In this document: positions 36,332 through 45,785 of the stretch, in pieces
Numbering within the stretch: the first letter of the stretch is position 1
Layout: each line of letters starts with the position of its first letter
NCBI GenBank assembly: GCA_030650995.1
Contig: JAUSCY010000027.1
Location: forward strand, 1 to 64,000
From: Sheuella sp.
GTDB taxonomy: Bacteria > Pseudomonadota > Gammaproteobacteria > Burkholderiales > Burkholderiaceae_B
DNA length: 64,000 nucleotides
Reading direction: 5' to 3'
Position numbers and translations under genes: made by a program
Notes under the pieces: generated by a model
Databases searched by the model: none
What the model saw: only the letters and a program-made list of their open reading frames with translations
What the model was told of the DNA's origin: nothing

Positions 36332-37857
36332 AATACTTGTCGGCTCTTTTACCGCAATCCCTGCGCGCACGGCTGATCCTGCTGATACTGATCACAGTGC
36401 TGGCAGGTCAGGCAGCGACCCTCTACACGGTCTCACAATTTCAGCGCGATCACTCACAAACTGTTGCCCTCGACTTGGTTGCCACGACCATCCGGACATT
36501 GCAATATTCGATGGATCACATGGCCCCCCAGGATCGCGCCGGTTTTGTGAGCGATGCGTCACAAGGACAGTGGCGCTTATGGTCTAACCCCCTGCCGAAC
36601 GAGGCTCGCCTCCAGCGCAGACCTCCTGCGCGTCCTGGCCCTCCACCCCGTGCTCCGCAACGCCGCGCAGAGCCTGCCCTAACAGCAGAAACCAGTTCAC
36701 AGGACACCCCGATCGCCACTGTGCAGCCCCATGCTCATATGGCACAGTACGACTCGGCAAGCTCGAACCGGACGGATCAAAACGCCGACGATATTCGTCA
36801 AAGCCTTAGCCAATTTATTAATCGACTGAACAACCGTCTGGACGGTGACAGCCGCGTTGCGCTTTCTCGCGGACCAAGACCTGAACTTTATATTTCCCTG
36901 ATGCGTCCATCAGATAGTTCGGTATCGCGCGCACGTGAATGGCTAGTCATCCCTATTGATCGACTTGACCCGCCACTGACTACGCCTTTACTGGCCTGGT
37001 GGGGCGGCGGCCTGGCACTGGTTCTTCTGGTCGCACTCTGGTTTTCCTGGCATATCAGCCGTCCAATCACCAGTCTGGTCCAGGCGACAGATCAACTCGC
37101 AGCGGGCAAACCAGCGCGCGTTGAACCTGCTGGCCCAAGCGAGACGCGCCTGCTCGGGGAGCGTTTCAACGCGATGCTGGACGCCTTGAGCGAGTCAGAG
37201 TCGACACGTCGCACGCTGCTGGCGGGCTTGCCTCATGACCTGAAAGCACCTCTTGCAAGAATGTGGCTGCGTATTGAAATGACCGATGATCTGGCGCTTA
37301 AGAATGGTATGCGCACTGACCTGCAGGACATGCAGCACATGGTTGATCAGTTCATACATTTTTTACGCGGTACAGATATTGCTACTTATCATTTCGCACC
37401 TTTCTCTCTGAGCGACTGGGTTCAGGAGCGTGTGGGGAACTGGCAAGGTGCGGCAGACGGTACGGTCACACTGATAGGTAAACCCGCGGCAGTCACAGTC
37501 AACGCCGATAGTGTCGCGCTGTCACGCTTGTTAGACAATCTGGTGAGCAATGCCCTGCACCACGGCGCAGCGCCCGTGCATGTCACACTCGGCACGCAGG
37601 GATCCTGGGCCGTCCTGACGGTTAGTGATCATGGACCAGGCATCGCGCCTGAGCTTCGTGATAACGCACTCAAACCTTTTGTACGACTGGACGAAGCACG
37701 CACCAGAACAGGCAATGTGGGTCTGGGCCTCGCTCTGGCCGAGGCAATCGCACGCGCACATGCAGGCTCTCTGAGTCTGGGTCAAGGACCAGAGGGAGGC
37801 TTACAAGTGCAGGTTCTTTTGCCCCTTTATGGCGCACGTCCAAACAAGCTGCGATAA
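36301..37857 (+). CDS. EnvZ-like sensor histidine kinase
   Basis: Encodes 518 residues from GTG 36301; TTG 36328 overlapping the regulator stop is an alternative (509 residues). Order: TM1 about 23-42, a periplasmic loop 45-228, TM2 about 231-250, HAMP 251-300, HisKA with H312 in GLPHDLKAPLARM, and HATPase with NLVSNALHH, DHGPGI and GLGLALAEA. The periplasmic loop contains an unusual Pro/Arg-rich low-complexity stretch at 105-123 followed by Ser/Thr/Gln-rich sequence. The stimulus is unknown. Its 3-prime end overlaps convergent cydB by 31 bases. Confidence 0.93.
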   Translation: MGDGLQVFALKYLSALLPQSLRARLILLILITVLAGQAATLYTVSQFQRDHSQTVALDLVATTIRTLQYSMDHMAPQDRAGFVSDASQGQWRLWSNPLPNEARLQRRPPARPGPPPRAPQRRAEPALTAETSSQDTPIATVQPHAHMAQYDSASSNRTDQNADDIRQSLSQFINRLNNRLDGDSRVALSRGPRPELYISLMRPSDSSVSRAREWLVIPIDRLDPPLTTPLLAWWGGGLALVLLVALWFSWHISRPITSLVQATDQLAAGKPARVEPAGPSETRLLGERFNAMLDALSESESTRRTLLAGLPHDLKAPLARMWLRIEMTDDLALKNGMRTDLQDMQHMVDQFIHFLRGTDIATYHFAPFSLSDWVQERVGNWQGAADGTVTLIGKPAAVTVNADSVALSRLLDNLVSNALHHGAAPVHVTLGTQGSWAVLTVSDHGPGIAPELRDNALKPFVRLDEARTRTGNVGLGLALAEAIARAHAGSLSLGQGPEGGLQVQVLLPLYGARPNKLR

Positions 37858-38852
37858 CTCATCAGATTAAAAATGATCATGACGGGCGTTGCAACGACTG
37901 CGGCAGCGAGTACGAGCCTGAGAGAGCTCTCGGAGGCGGCCGCATCCCATAGCGTCATGTTATCCAGAATCACATAGGGAAACACGCTATAAGCCAGACC
38001 ACCAAACATACAAACAAACAAAATCAGGCACAAGCTAAAGGGCATCCAGGACAAGGGGCGGTATTTAGGCTGGCTCAAGCGATTGAGCACCATATCTATT
38101 CCGACAAAACAGCCCAGCATCAGAAACCACACGGGAGCGGCCAGCATTAGGCTGGTGGTGTTGCTCCATTTATAAAAAATTGCGGGATTGGCTAAACCCA
38201 GCGCAACAGAGATCGCCACCATGCCCGCCGCAGTCCAGCGTATCGCATGACGCGCCCAACCAATCGCCATGGCATGCAAACTTCCTTGCATACGCATCAC
38301 CAGCCAACTCGCACCCAGCAAGGCATAGGCAGCGACGGCGCAAATACCTATAAATACACTGAACCAGATCGAGGGTGTGTCCTGCTGGTAACCCGTCACA
38401 ATATTGGCTAGCAACATGCCATGCCCCATGGCCGTCAGCACCGATCCAAGCCAGAAACGGTTGATCCACACGGGACGCTGCTCAGTGCTCGCGCGAATCC
38501 GAAACTCAAACGAAACACTGCGCAGCATGACCCCCAGAACCGTCACCATGACAGGTACGAAAAGTTGCGCCAGTACCGCGCTCCACGCGAGCGGGAATGC
38601 AGCCATAAACAAACCGACGGACAGCAATAGCCAGAACTCATTGGCATCACGCCAGGGACTCAACACCACCATCATGTTTGGACGTTCTGATTCAGGCGCC
38701 ATACGCAACAACACGCCCACGCCGATATCAAATCCATCAAATACCGCCCCGCCCACAATCAGCACGAACAGCATGCCCATCATCAATAAAGGCATCCAGA
38801 AAACAGGATGAAAAACATCCAGTCCCAGCGTTGCAGCCAAACCAGTGATCAT
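37827..38852 (-). CDS. cydB: Cytochrome bd-type ubiquinol oxidase subunit II
   Basis: A 341-residue membrane subunit with about eight or nine helices and the CydB pattern: FWMPLLMMGMLFVLIVGGAVFDGFDIGVG at the N-terminus, split here around residue 30, then SPWRDANEFWLL. Start ATG 38852 overlaps the cydA stop as ATGA. Upstream open frame in cydA is rejected. With CydA it forms the high-affinity quinol oxidase for low oxygen. No small CydX-like ORF was recognised after it, and its 3-prime end runs 31 bases into the convergent kinase gene. Confidence 0.94.
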   Translation of the reverse strand: MITGLAATLGLDVFHPVFWMPLLMMGMLFVLIVGGAVFDGFDIGVGVLLRMAPESERPNMMVVLSPWRDANEFWLLLSVGLFMAAFPLAWSAVLAQLFVPVMVTVLGVMLRSVSFEFRIRASTEQRPVWINRFWLGSVLTAMGHGMLLANIVTGYQQDTPSIWFSVFIGICAVAAYALLGASWLVMRMQGSLHAMAIGWARHAIRWTAAGMVAISVALGLANPAIFYKWSNTTSLMLAAPVWFLMLGCFVGIDMVLNRLSQPKYRPLSWMPFSLCLILFVCMFGGLAYSVFPYVILDNMTLWDAAASESSLRLVLAAAVVATPVMIIFNLMSYRSLFGRAP

Positions 38853-40189
38853 GGACGCACTCCTGGTTTGCGCACGGGAACTACACCGTAACGCGCAGCG
38901 TGAACGAGCATGCGAATCCAGCCAATCAAGAGCCCCCCGTATATAACAAGACTCGCAACTAATCCTGCCAACAGTAAGCTTGCTGGCGCAGAAGTCAGAA
39001 CATCCTCTTGCCTGAGGGTATTCCAGACCATGAAGGGCATGCGCTCTAGTTCGTTGAGATTCCACAGACACAACCAGACAACAACGGCCAATCCACCTAG
39101 CCATACTTGTGCATGCAATAACCAGCCAGGGTATTTGCCCGGATCATCGCCACGCCTGGCAATCACCCAGCCTGCCACAACCGACAGCCCTGCAATCCAG
39201 ACCAGGATATAGGCTGCCAAACGCGCCAGCCAGAATAAGGTTTTCGCGGACGGCACATCCTTTTCCGCCTGATCCAGACCGATCCATTGCCCATCAGGCT
39301 GCTGAGCCAGCCATCTCTTGGCACCCGAGTCAGAAACAATCAGCCCGGCATCCTGACTCCCTTCTACAGCAGGCAAGCCAAGCCAGATGAAATCAGGTTG
39401 AGAACCTGTTTCCCAGAAACCCATCACAGCAGCCGCTGTCACGGGTTGTGTCCGGGCGAGCGCGCGCAGGTGTCCATCCAGTGCGAAGAGTTCAAGCACC
39501 GCTGCGAACAAACTCAGCACGACAGCCAGGCGATACATCGCCCGTTCATAGCCCTCAAGCGGTCTGCGCCCGCTCTGCCATGCCGTCACACAAAGCAACA
39601 GACAACCAACAATCAGAAAGCTTCCAGCGACAAACTGAATAATCAACCAGAAGAGCGAAGCGTTTAGTATCAGATCCTTCCAGTCCGTGACCAGGTAACG
39701 GCCATCAATCAGCGTGGCACCATCAGGGCTGTGCGTCCAGGAAATCAATACAAGCCCCCAGAACACAGTGGCGGTCAGGCCAATCGCGACCATCGCAACT
39801 GAAAAGACATGAGCCTTGATAGATACGCGGCGTTGCCCAAAAAACATCACGCCAAGAAAAACCGACTTAGTCACAAACAGTGTTGTGATACCAAACGCGA
39901 TGAGCGGACCCGCCACGTTCCCCATGCGCTCGAGCAAACTCGGCCAGAGCACCCCGACTTCGAGTAATAACGGGATGACAGAGGCAAGCGCCATGAAAAA
40001 AGTCAGCGCGAAAATTCTGACCCAGAATCGATAAGCATCCATCCAGACACCGGTGGGATTGCGCCAGCTCATGTATCTGAAAACGCACACCAGCCATCCC
40101 AGTGCCATCGCCATTGCGGCAAACAGCACATGGAAGTTCAGGCTTAAAGCGAACTGGAATCTTGCCAGTAAAAGTGGGGAAATTTCCAT
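38849..40189 (-). CDS. cydA: Cytochrome bd-type ubiquinol oxidase subunit I
   Basis: A 446-residue haem-binding subunit starting at ATG 40189 (MEISPLLLARFQFALSLNFHVLF). LARFQFALSLNFHVLFA contains an early histidine expected to ligate haem. The WRNPTGVW and GQRRVSIKAHVFS segments fit the family. At about 446 residues it is shorter than the E. coli CydA (about 520), suggesting the short Q-loop form seen in cyanide-insensitive CioA oxidases. It is divergent from glnS with a 73-base gap and overlaps cydB by four bases. Confidence 0.93.
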   Translation of the reverse strand: MEISPLLLARFQFALSLNFHVLFAAMAMALGWLVCVFRYMSWRNPTGVWMDAYRFWVRIFALTFFMALASVIPLLLEVGVLWPSLLERMGNVAGPLIAFGITTLFVTKSVFLGVMFFGQRRVSIKAHVFSVAMVAIGLTATVFWGLVLISWTHSPDGATLIDGRYLVTDWKDLILNASLFWLIIQFVAGSFLIVGCLLLCVTAWQSGRRPLEGYERAMYRLAVVLSLFAAVLELFALDGHLRALARTQPVTAAAVMGFWETGSQPDFIWLGLPAVEGSQDAGLIVSDSGAKRWLAQQPDGQWIGLDQAEKDVPSAKTLFWLARLAAYILVWIAGLSVVAGWVIARRGDDPGKYPGWLLHAQVWLGGLAVVVWLCLWNLNELERMPFMVWNTLRQEDVLTSAPASLLLAGLVASLVIYGGLLIGWIRMLVHAARYGVVPVRKPGVRP

Positions 40190-40262
40190 GATTAAAGCTA
40201 GTGTAGACGGCTCATGGCAAAATGTACCTTTATTGGCCGTCAAGATTGCCCCAAAAATCCGT

Positions 40263-42047
40263 ATGAGCTCTGATTCTGCTGCAGTTGTTATCCCCGTTGC
40301 GCCGGTTACCACCAATTTTTTGCGCAACATCATCGAAGCCGACCTGGCCGCCAACCGCTTTGCGGGTAAGCGCTGGGCCGGCGTTCCCGGAACGGCGACC
40401 GTCCAGGCCACAGGCATACCAGACCCAGCCAGAATCCGGACGCGCTTCCCGCCCGAGCCGAATGGCTACCTGCATATTGGTCATGCCAAGAGCATTTGCC
40501 TGAATTTCGGCCTGGCCAGGGATTACGGCGGGGTCTGTCATATGCGGTTTGATGACACGAATCCAGAAAAAGAAGAACAGGAATACGTAGACGCGATCCT
40601 GGATGCCGTCAAATGGCTTGGCTTTGACTGGTCCGCCAACAATACTGAGCACTTGTATTTCGCCAGCAACTATTTCCCGGTCATGTACGCCTGCGCCGAG
40701 GCGTTAATCGCAGCCGGTCATGCCTACGTTGACCAGCAGAGTCCCGAGGAAATGCGCACGATGCGCGGTACGCTGACCGAGCCAGGTAAAGACTCACCCT
40801 GGCGCACACGTCCCGCGGCAGAGTCTTTGCAGCTCCTGGAAGAAATGCGCGACGGCAAGCACCCGGACGGCAGCATGGCACTGCGCGCGAAAATTGACAT
40901 GGCTTCGCCAAATATCAACATGCGCGACCCTGTGCTGTATCGCATACGCCATGCCACGCACCACCGGACCGGTAATGACTGGTGCATCTACCCGATGTAT
41001 GCCTTTGCCCACCCGATCGAGGATGCGCTTGAGGCCATTACACACAGCATCTGCACGCTAGAGTTTGAAGATCAGCGTCCGTTCTATGACTGGACACTAA
41101 ATCGTCTCCAGGAGCTCGGGCAACTCGCCGCCCCCCTGCCGCACCAGTATGAATTCGCCCGTCTGAACATGAGTTACATCGTGACCAGCAAGCGCAAACT
41201 GCTGCAACTGGTCAAAGAAAACCACGTCAGCGGCTGGGACGATCCACGCATGCCCACTATCGTTGGGCTGCGTCGTCGTGGCTACAGTGCGGCTGCCTTG
41301 CGACTGTTTTGCGAACGCACTGGCGTGTCTAAAAACAATGCCCGGATTGATTACAGCTTACTGGATCAAGCCCAACGTGAAGTCCAGGATCCGATCGCAC
41401 CACGCTCGGTCGCTATTCTTGATCCACTTAAACTGGTCATCACCAACTTTCCTTCGGATAAGGTTGAGACCTGTCACGCCCCCCGCAATCCACACGATCC
41501 CGCTGCTGGTATGCGCGAGTTTCCAATCAGCCGCGAACTCTGGATCGAACAGGAGGATTTCGCCGAAATTCCACCTAAAAAGTATTTCCGACTGTTCCCG
41601 GGCAACTCGGTGCGCCTGAAATACGGCTATGTCGTCACCTGCACGGGCTGCGTGAAAGATGCAGACGGTCGGGTCATCGAGGTTCATGCCGAATACAACC
41701 CGGACACCAAGAGCGGCACGCCCGGCTCCGATCTGGTCAAAGTTAAAGGCAACGTCACCTGGATTAGCGCGGCTCACGCCATCCCGGCCGAAATCCGGCT
41801 CTATGACAGACTGTTTTCTGTGCCCTTCCCGGACGCTGGAGATAATGACTTCCTGGCGTGCCTGAATCCGGATTCGGTCAAAATCGTTCAGGGTTTGCTC
41901 GAACCAGGTACTGTCGCGGATCCCGAAGTTGCGACGCAGTTTGAACGACTCGGCTATTTTGTGGCCGACCGTGTGGACTCCACCCCGGGAAAACCCGTTT
42001 TTAACCGTATAACGACTCTCAGGGATACTTGGGCGGCAGGTACCTGA
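40263..42047 (+). CDS. glnS: Glutaminyl-tRNA synthetase
   Basis: A 594-residue class I synthetase, somewhat longer than the E. coli enzyme through an N-terminal 40-residue extension. Motifs: [19 protein letters not shown] (HIGH at 71-74) and [11 protein letters not shown] in the KMSKS position, followed by the beta-barrel anticodon-binding domains ending [14 protein letters not shown]. It charges tRNA-Gln directly. Start is ATG 40263; an upstream open frame reaching 40053 lies in cydA and is rejected. It is followed 16 bases on by minC. Confidence 0.97.
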   Translation: MSSDSAAVVIPVAPVTTNFLRNIIEADLAANRFAGKRWAGVPGTATVQATGIPDPARIRTRFPPEPNGYLHIGHAKSICLNFGLARDYGGVCHMRFDDTNPEKEEQEYVDAILDAVKWLGFDWSANNTEHLYFASNYFPVMYACAEALIAAGHAYVDQQSPEEMRTMRGTLTEPGKDSPWRTRPAAESLQLLEEMRDGKHPDGSMALRAKIDMASPNINMRDPVLYRIRHATHHRTGNDWCIYPMYAFAHPIEDALEAITHSICTLEFEDQRPFYDWTLNRLQELGQLAAPLPHQYEFARLNMSYIVTSKRKLLQLVKENHVSGWDDPRMPTIVGLRRRGYSAAALRLFCERTGVSKNNARIDYSLLDQAQREVQDPIAPRSVAILDPLKLVITNFPSDKVETCHAPRNPHDPAAGMREFPISRELWIEQEDFAEIPPKKYFRLFPGNSVRLKYGYVVTCTGCVKDADGRVIEVHAEYNPDTKSGTPGSDLVKVKGNVTWISAAHAIPAEIRLYDRLFSVPFPDAGDNDFLACLNPDSVKIVQGLLEPGTVADPEVATQFERLGYFVADRVDSTPGKPVFNRITTLRDTWAAGT

Positions 42048-42063
42048 GTTATCATTCTCCCCA

Positions 42064-42867
42064 ATGACAACCGAAACCTCAGCACTGGATTTTAAAAGCG
42101 CCACACTCTACGCGATCCGCGTAGTGCTGCAGCACGCCGATACTGCAGACTTGATCAAAGCGCTCGATAAACGCATGACCGACGCTGGCGCTTTTTTTGA
42201 AAACGAGCCCGTTGTGATTGATGCCAGCCGCGTGGAGGACTCAGTGGACTGGGTTGCGCTGATCAAAGCAATGCGCGATCACCGTCTGCCCGTTATTGGC
42301 GTGGTTGCTCAAGGTGAAAATTTAGCGGCTGCTCAAGCCTGCGGACTGACACTGGTCGATCTGTCTGCGAGTCCTGCGCGTAATGCCTCGGATACCAAGA
42401 CCGCTGCCGCTGCAGCCGAGCCTGTCACAACAGCAGTCCTGACCCCTGTCTCGAACAAACCCACCGCTACACAGATTAAAACCGCAGCATCCAAAGCACA
42501 AAGCCAGGCTGCGCTTGAGCCTCCCCTTGCCGCCCCCACCATGGTTGTGCGCGGCCCCTTGCGCTCAGGTCAGCGCGTGTACGCACGCAATAGTGATCTG
42601 ATCGTCATGGGTGTAGTCAGTCAGGGTGCCGAGGTGATTGCTGATGGCAATATTCATATTTACGGCCCCTTGCGTGGCAAAGCGATGGCAGGTGCGCATG
42701 GTGATACTGCAGCAAGAATTTTTACCACTGGACTGGATGCTGAGCTGGTCGCGATTGCCGGTGTATATCGTGTCATTGATGCGAAATTACCCGCGGACCT
42801 GCACCAGCTACCTGCGATGATCAGTCTGGATAAAGATGCTCTTCGTATGGCACCGCTCGATCAATAA
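42064..42867 (+). CDS. minC: Septum site-determining protein MinC
   Basis: A 267-residue division inhibitor. The N-terminal domain spans about residues 1-105 ([24 protein letters not shown]). A variable Ala/Thr-rich linker of about 50 residues follows. The C-terminal beta-helical domain ([20 protein letters not shown], then [18 protein letters not shown]) binds MinD and FtsZ. It prevents Z-ring formation at poles together with MinD. It is followed 80 bases later by minD, with a promoter-like element in the gap. Confidence 0.96.
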   Translation: MTTETSALDFKSATLYAIRVVLQHADTADLIKALDKRMTDAGAFFENEPVVIDASRVEDSVDWVALIKAMRDHRLPVIGVVAQGENLAAAQACGLTLVDLSASPARNASDTKTAAAAAEPVTTAVLTPVSNKPTATQIKTAASKAQSQAALEPPLAAPTMVVRGPLRSGQRVYARNSDLIVMGVVSQGAEVIADGNIHIYGPLRGKAMAGAHGDTAARIFTTGLDAELVAIAGVYRVIDAKLPADLHQLPAMISLDKDALRMAPLDQ

Positions 42868-42879
42868 ATGCTTTTCCGT

Positions 42880-42909
42880 TTGAATTTTGCAGTCTGTAGT
42901 ATTCATAAT
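42880..42909 (+). promoter_or_regulatory. Putative internal promoter for minDE
   Basis: TTGAAT (42880-42885) and CATAAT (42904-42909), 18 bases apart, lie 39 bases before the minD ATG. It could supply minDE transcription independent of glnS-minC. Confidence 0.45.
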
Positions 42910-42947
42910 CACATTAAAAAATTTACTTATTTAAGGATTTCCGCGTC

Positions 42948-43763
42948 ATGACTCGTATTGTGGTGGTGACTTCAGGTAAAGGCGGCGTGGGCAAAACCAC
43001 GACTAGCGCCAGTTTTTCTTCCGGTTTGGCCATGCGTGGTTTCAAAACTGCTGTGATCGACTTTGACGTGGGTTTGCGTAACCTCGATCTGATCATGGGT
43101 TGCGAACGTCGCGTGGTGTATGACTTTGTGAACGTCATTCAAGGCGAAGCCACACTGAACCAGGCCCTGATCAAAGACAAGAATCTCGAAAATCTCTTCA
43201 TATTGCCTGCTTCGCAGACACGTGACAAAGACGCACTCTCCCAAGAAGGCGTCGAGAAAGTCATTAATGATCTGAAGGCAATGGGTTTTGACTACATTGT
43301 TTGCGACTCTCCTGCTGGCATTGAGACAGGTGCTTTGCTTGCAGCTTATTTTGCTGATGACGCCCTGGTTGTGACCAACCCCGAGGTGTCGTCCGTGCGT
43401 GACTCGGATCGGATTCTCGGTATTCTGGCCTCCAAGTCGCAGCGTGCTATCAAAGGTGATGAGCCAATCAAAGAGTTTTTACTCCTGACTCGCTACAACC
43501 CCAAGCGCGTCGAGGATGGCGAGATGCTCTCCTTACAAGACATCGAGGATATCCTGCGCATCAAGCTGATCGGTGTCATCCCCGAGTCTGAGTCTGTACT
43601 GCAGGCGTCAAACCAGGGTTTGCCAGCGATTCACATTGAGAACACCGATGTGTCCGAAGCCTACCGCGATGTGGTGGCTCGTTACCTCGGCGAAGAAAAA
43701 CCTCTGCGTTTCGTAGACTACGAAAAGCCAGGTCTCTTCAAGCGTCTGTTCGGAGGTAAATAA
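42948..43763 (+). CDS. minD: Septum site-determining ATPase MinD
   Basis: A 271-residue deviant-Walker ATPase. The P-loop [16 protein letters not shown] carries both signature lysines. [14 protein letters not shown] holds the switch I region, and [14 protein letters not shown] the Walker B-like switch II. The C-terminal amphipathic membrane-targeting helix is present ([12 protein letters not shown]). It oscillates on the membrane with MinE and recruits MinC. The stop overlaps the minE start by one base. Confidence 0.98.
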   Translation: MTRIVVVTSGKGGVGKTTTSASFSSGLAMRGFKTAVIDFDVGLRNLDLIMGCERRVVYDFVNVIQGEATLNQALIKDKNLENLFILPASQTRDKDALSQEGVEKVINDLKAMGFDYIVCDSPAGIETGALLAAYFADDALVVTNPEVSSVRDSDRILGILASKSQRAIKGDEPIKEFLLLTRYNPKRVEDGEMLSLQDIEDILRIKLIGVIPESESVLQASNQGLPAIHIENTDVSEAYRDVVARYLGEEKPLRFVDYEKPGLFKRLFGGK

Positions 43764-44017
43764 TGTCTTTTCTGTCGTTTTTACTCGGTGAGAAAAAAAC
43801 TTCTGCCAACGTAGCCAGAGAAAGGCTGCAAATTATTCTGGCGCACGAGCGTGGCAGCAGCGATACCTCGCCCGACTATCTACCCCAGTTGCAAAAAGAA
43901 CTGATTGCGGTGATTTCTAAATATGTAAAGATCAATCCCGAAGACATCAAGGTCAGCCTGGATCGTCAGGACAGCCTTGAGGTGCTAGAGGTCAAGATCG
44001 AGATGCCCCAGCGATAG
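43763..44017 (+). CDS. minE: Cell division topological specificity factor MinE
   Basis: An 84-residue protein. The N-terminal [12 protein letters not shown] is the membrane-binding helix. The anti-MinCD segment ([13 protein letters not shown]) follows, then the C-terminal dimerisation domain ([22 protein letters not shown]). Usual length. It overlaps minD by one base and precedes a hairpin with a T7 run, ending the glnS-minCDE run. Confidence 0.97.
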   Translation: MSFLSFLLGEKKTSANVARERLQIILAHERGSSDTSPDYLPQLQKELIAVISKYVKINPEDIKVSLDRQDSLEVLEVKIEMPQR

Positions 44018-44041
44018 TTGAGGGGTATCAAAAGGAATAAG

Positions 44042-44070
44042 GGCGATGCTTGATAGCGTCGCCTTTTTTT
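44042..44070 (+). terminator. Rho-independent terminator after minE
   Basis: The stem GGCGATGC/GCGTCGCC (44042-44049 with 44056-44063, one T-G pair) has loop TTGATA and is followed by seven T (44064-44070). Confidence 0.88.
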
Positions 44071-44128
44071 GGGGGTTATTTAACGCGTGTGAATTTACTT
44101 AAAATTATTATAAAAAATTCATAAAAGC

Positions 44129-44563
44129 TTAAACCCTTAACAACTGCGCAGCATTAATCAGCGACTGTGGCATGGGAACAGGTTTATTAGTCGCACGATC
44201 AACGTACACATGTACAAAATAACCTTGTGCACTAGCCAGATCCTCGTCGTTACGGAAGATGCCAACTTCATATTTGATGCTACTGGCACCTAGATGAGCC
44301 AGACGCAACCCTACATGCACCGTATCTGGAAAAGCCATTGAACTGAAATAGCGGCACTGGGTCTCGACCACAAGGCCGACAATGCTTGAGTTTTGTAAGT
44401 CCAGAACACCTTGTTTAATCAAAAATTCATTTACTGCGGTATCGAAATATGAGTAATACACCACATTATTAACATGTCCAAAGACATCGTTATCTTTCCA
44501 ACGGGTAGAAATCGAATGGAAATGTGCAAATGCACTACGGTTCTCAGCAGGGGCGCGGCTCAT
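44129..44563 (-). CDS. Acyl-CoA thioesterase, YbgC/4HBT type
   Basis: A 144-residue hotdog-fold thioesterase. The N-terminal segment TRWKDNDVFGHVNNVVYYSYF holds the catalytic Asp (D26) and the family motif. The rest follows the single-domain hotdog pattern with VETQCRYFSS and KYEVGIF strands. It probably hydrolyses acyl-CoA or 4-hydroxybenzoyl-CoA-like thioesters; the substrate is not determined. It is convergent with minE across a terminator and divergent from the PaaY-like gene. Confidence 0.9.
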   Translation of the reverse strand: MSRAPAENRSAFAHFHSISTRWKDNDVFGHVNNVVYYSYFDTAVNEFLIKQGVLDLQNSSIVGLVVETQCRYFSSMAFPDTVHVGLRLAHLGASSIKYEVGIFRNDEDLASAQGYFVHVYVDRATNKPVPMPQSLINAAQLLRV

Positions 44564-44665
44564 AATTCCTTTTTTTTCGGTACAAAGCTATTTCGAGTTC
44601 TTTTTTGAATTCGTTTTAATTGGCTATCCAGATTACTATTTTGACATCAAATTAGGAGTCACCCC

Positions 44666-45265
44666 ATGCTCAAGGTTTATTCGATTGACGGCATTACTCC
44701 GGTCGTGGACCCCACCGCCTATGTTCACCCCACCGCAGTGCTGATTGGAGACGTCGTGATTGGTCCGCGCTGTTATGTCGGGCCTCTGGCCAGCCTGCGT
44801 GGGGACTTTGGGCGCATTGTCATGCACGAAGGCTCAAACGTTCAGGACTGCTGCGTGATCCATGGTTTCGCTGAGAGCGAAACCGTGATTGAGGTTGATG
44901 GCCATATCGGCCACTCAGCTGTGCTGCACGGCTGTCATATTGGTAAAAATGCGATGGTGGGTATGAATGCCGTGGTGATGGATGAAGCCGTCATCGGTGA
45001 GGCCAGCATCATCGGCGCCTCGTCTTTTGTCAAAGCAGGCTCAATTATTCCCCCGCGCAGCATGGTGATGGGCACACCTGCCAAGGTCATCCGCGAATTA
45101 CGAGATGACGAAATCAAGTGGAAAGGCCACGGTACAGCGCAGTATCAGCAATTAGCCGTTCGCTGTTTAAATACCATGCAGTGTGTCGACCCATTGACCG
45201 CGGTCGAACCGGATCGCAAAAAACTGAAAATCGAGGCGCCGTCCAAACCAAAAATTAAAACCTGA
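44666..45265 (+). CDS. paaY: PaaY/CaiE-like hexapeptide-repeat protein (gamma carbonic anhydrase family)
   Basis: A 199-residue left-handed beta-helix protein with repeated hexapeptides (VLIGDV, then VIGPRC and VGPLAS). It keeps the His residues that bind zinc in gamma-class carbonic anhydrases and PaaY thioesterases: one in CCVIHGF, two in IGHSAVLHGCHIG. SLRGDFGRIV and AVVMDEAVIGE match PaaY closely. PaaY hydrolyses dead-end CoA thioesters in phenylacetate degradation, but no other paa genes are in the window, so this may be an orphan copy or CaiE-like. It abuts the convergent transporter with no gap. Confidence 0.85.
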   Translation: MLKVYSIDGITPVVDPTAYVHPTAVLIGDVVIGPRCYVGPLASLRGDFGRIVMHEGSNVQDCCVIHGFAESETVIEVDGHIGHSAVLHGCHIGKNAMVGMNAVVMDEAVIGEASIIGASSFVKAGSIIPPRSMVMGTPAKVIRELRDDEIKWKGHGTAQYQQLAVRCLNTMQCVDPLTAVEPDRKKLKIEAPSKPKIKT

Positions 45266-45727
45266 TTAGTTGCTTTTAGCGTTCGCAAACTGGGTGATCA
45301 CCAAGCCACTCACCAGGATCACGATCCCCAGTAAGCGCAGACCGTTGACAGGCCGGACTGCCGCGCTGAACAAACCGAAGTGATCGATCACGACGGAGCC
45401 GATGATCTGGGACACCACCGCAAACATTATGAAATTGGCCACACCGAAATGCGGTGCAACCATCGTTGCGCTAATGACATAAAACGCGACAATCATGCCT
45501 CCCATGAAATTGATCGGCTCTGAGTGACTGAGGCGACTCAGATCAGGCAATGATCGCGTGATGAGCAAAGCGCACACTAAACAAAAAATCAATCCTACAC
45601 CAAACAGCACAACAGGGGCATGCAGTGGCTCTCCGAGATGACGGCCTAGTCTGGCGTTGAGCATCCCCATCACAGGGATTAACACACCCGCCATTAATGC
45701 CCAGATCGCGTATTTCAGAGAAAACAT
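45266..45727 (-). CDS. DMT superfamily YdcZ-type small transporter
   Basis: A 153-residue inner-membrane protein with five hydrophobic helices, the length of the DMT_YdcZ (DUF606) family, a half-size drug/metabolite transporter thought to act as a dimer. Conserved features are a first helix containing GVLIPVMGMLNARLGR and the Gly-rich FGVGLIFCLVCALLI helix. The substrate is unknown. It begins 58 bases after the EttA gene on the same strand and ends exactly at the PaaY stop. Confidence 0.87.
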   Translation of the reverse strand: MFSLKYAIWALMAGVLIPVMGMLNARLGRHLGEPLHAPVVLFGVGLIFCLVCALLITRSLPDLSRLSHSEPINFMGGMIVAFYVISATMVAPHFGVANFIMFAVVSQIIGSVVIDHFGLFSAAVRPVNGLRLLGIVILVSGLVITQFANAKSN

Positions 45728-45785
45728 AGCAGCACCCTACCTCATGCGGTCAGCAAATAAACTTGCCCATTGAAGGGCATCCGAA

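Noticed and set aside
41358-42104. 248-residue open frame antisense to glnS
   Set aside because: glnS is unmistakable here; the antisense product has no family features.
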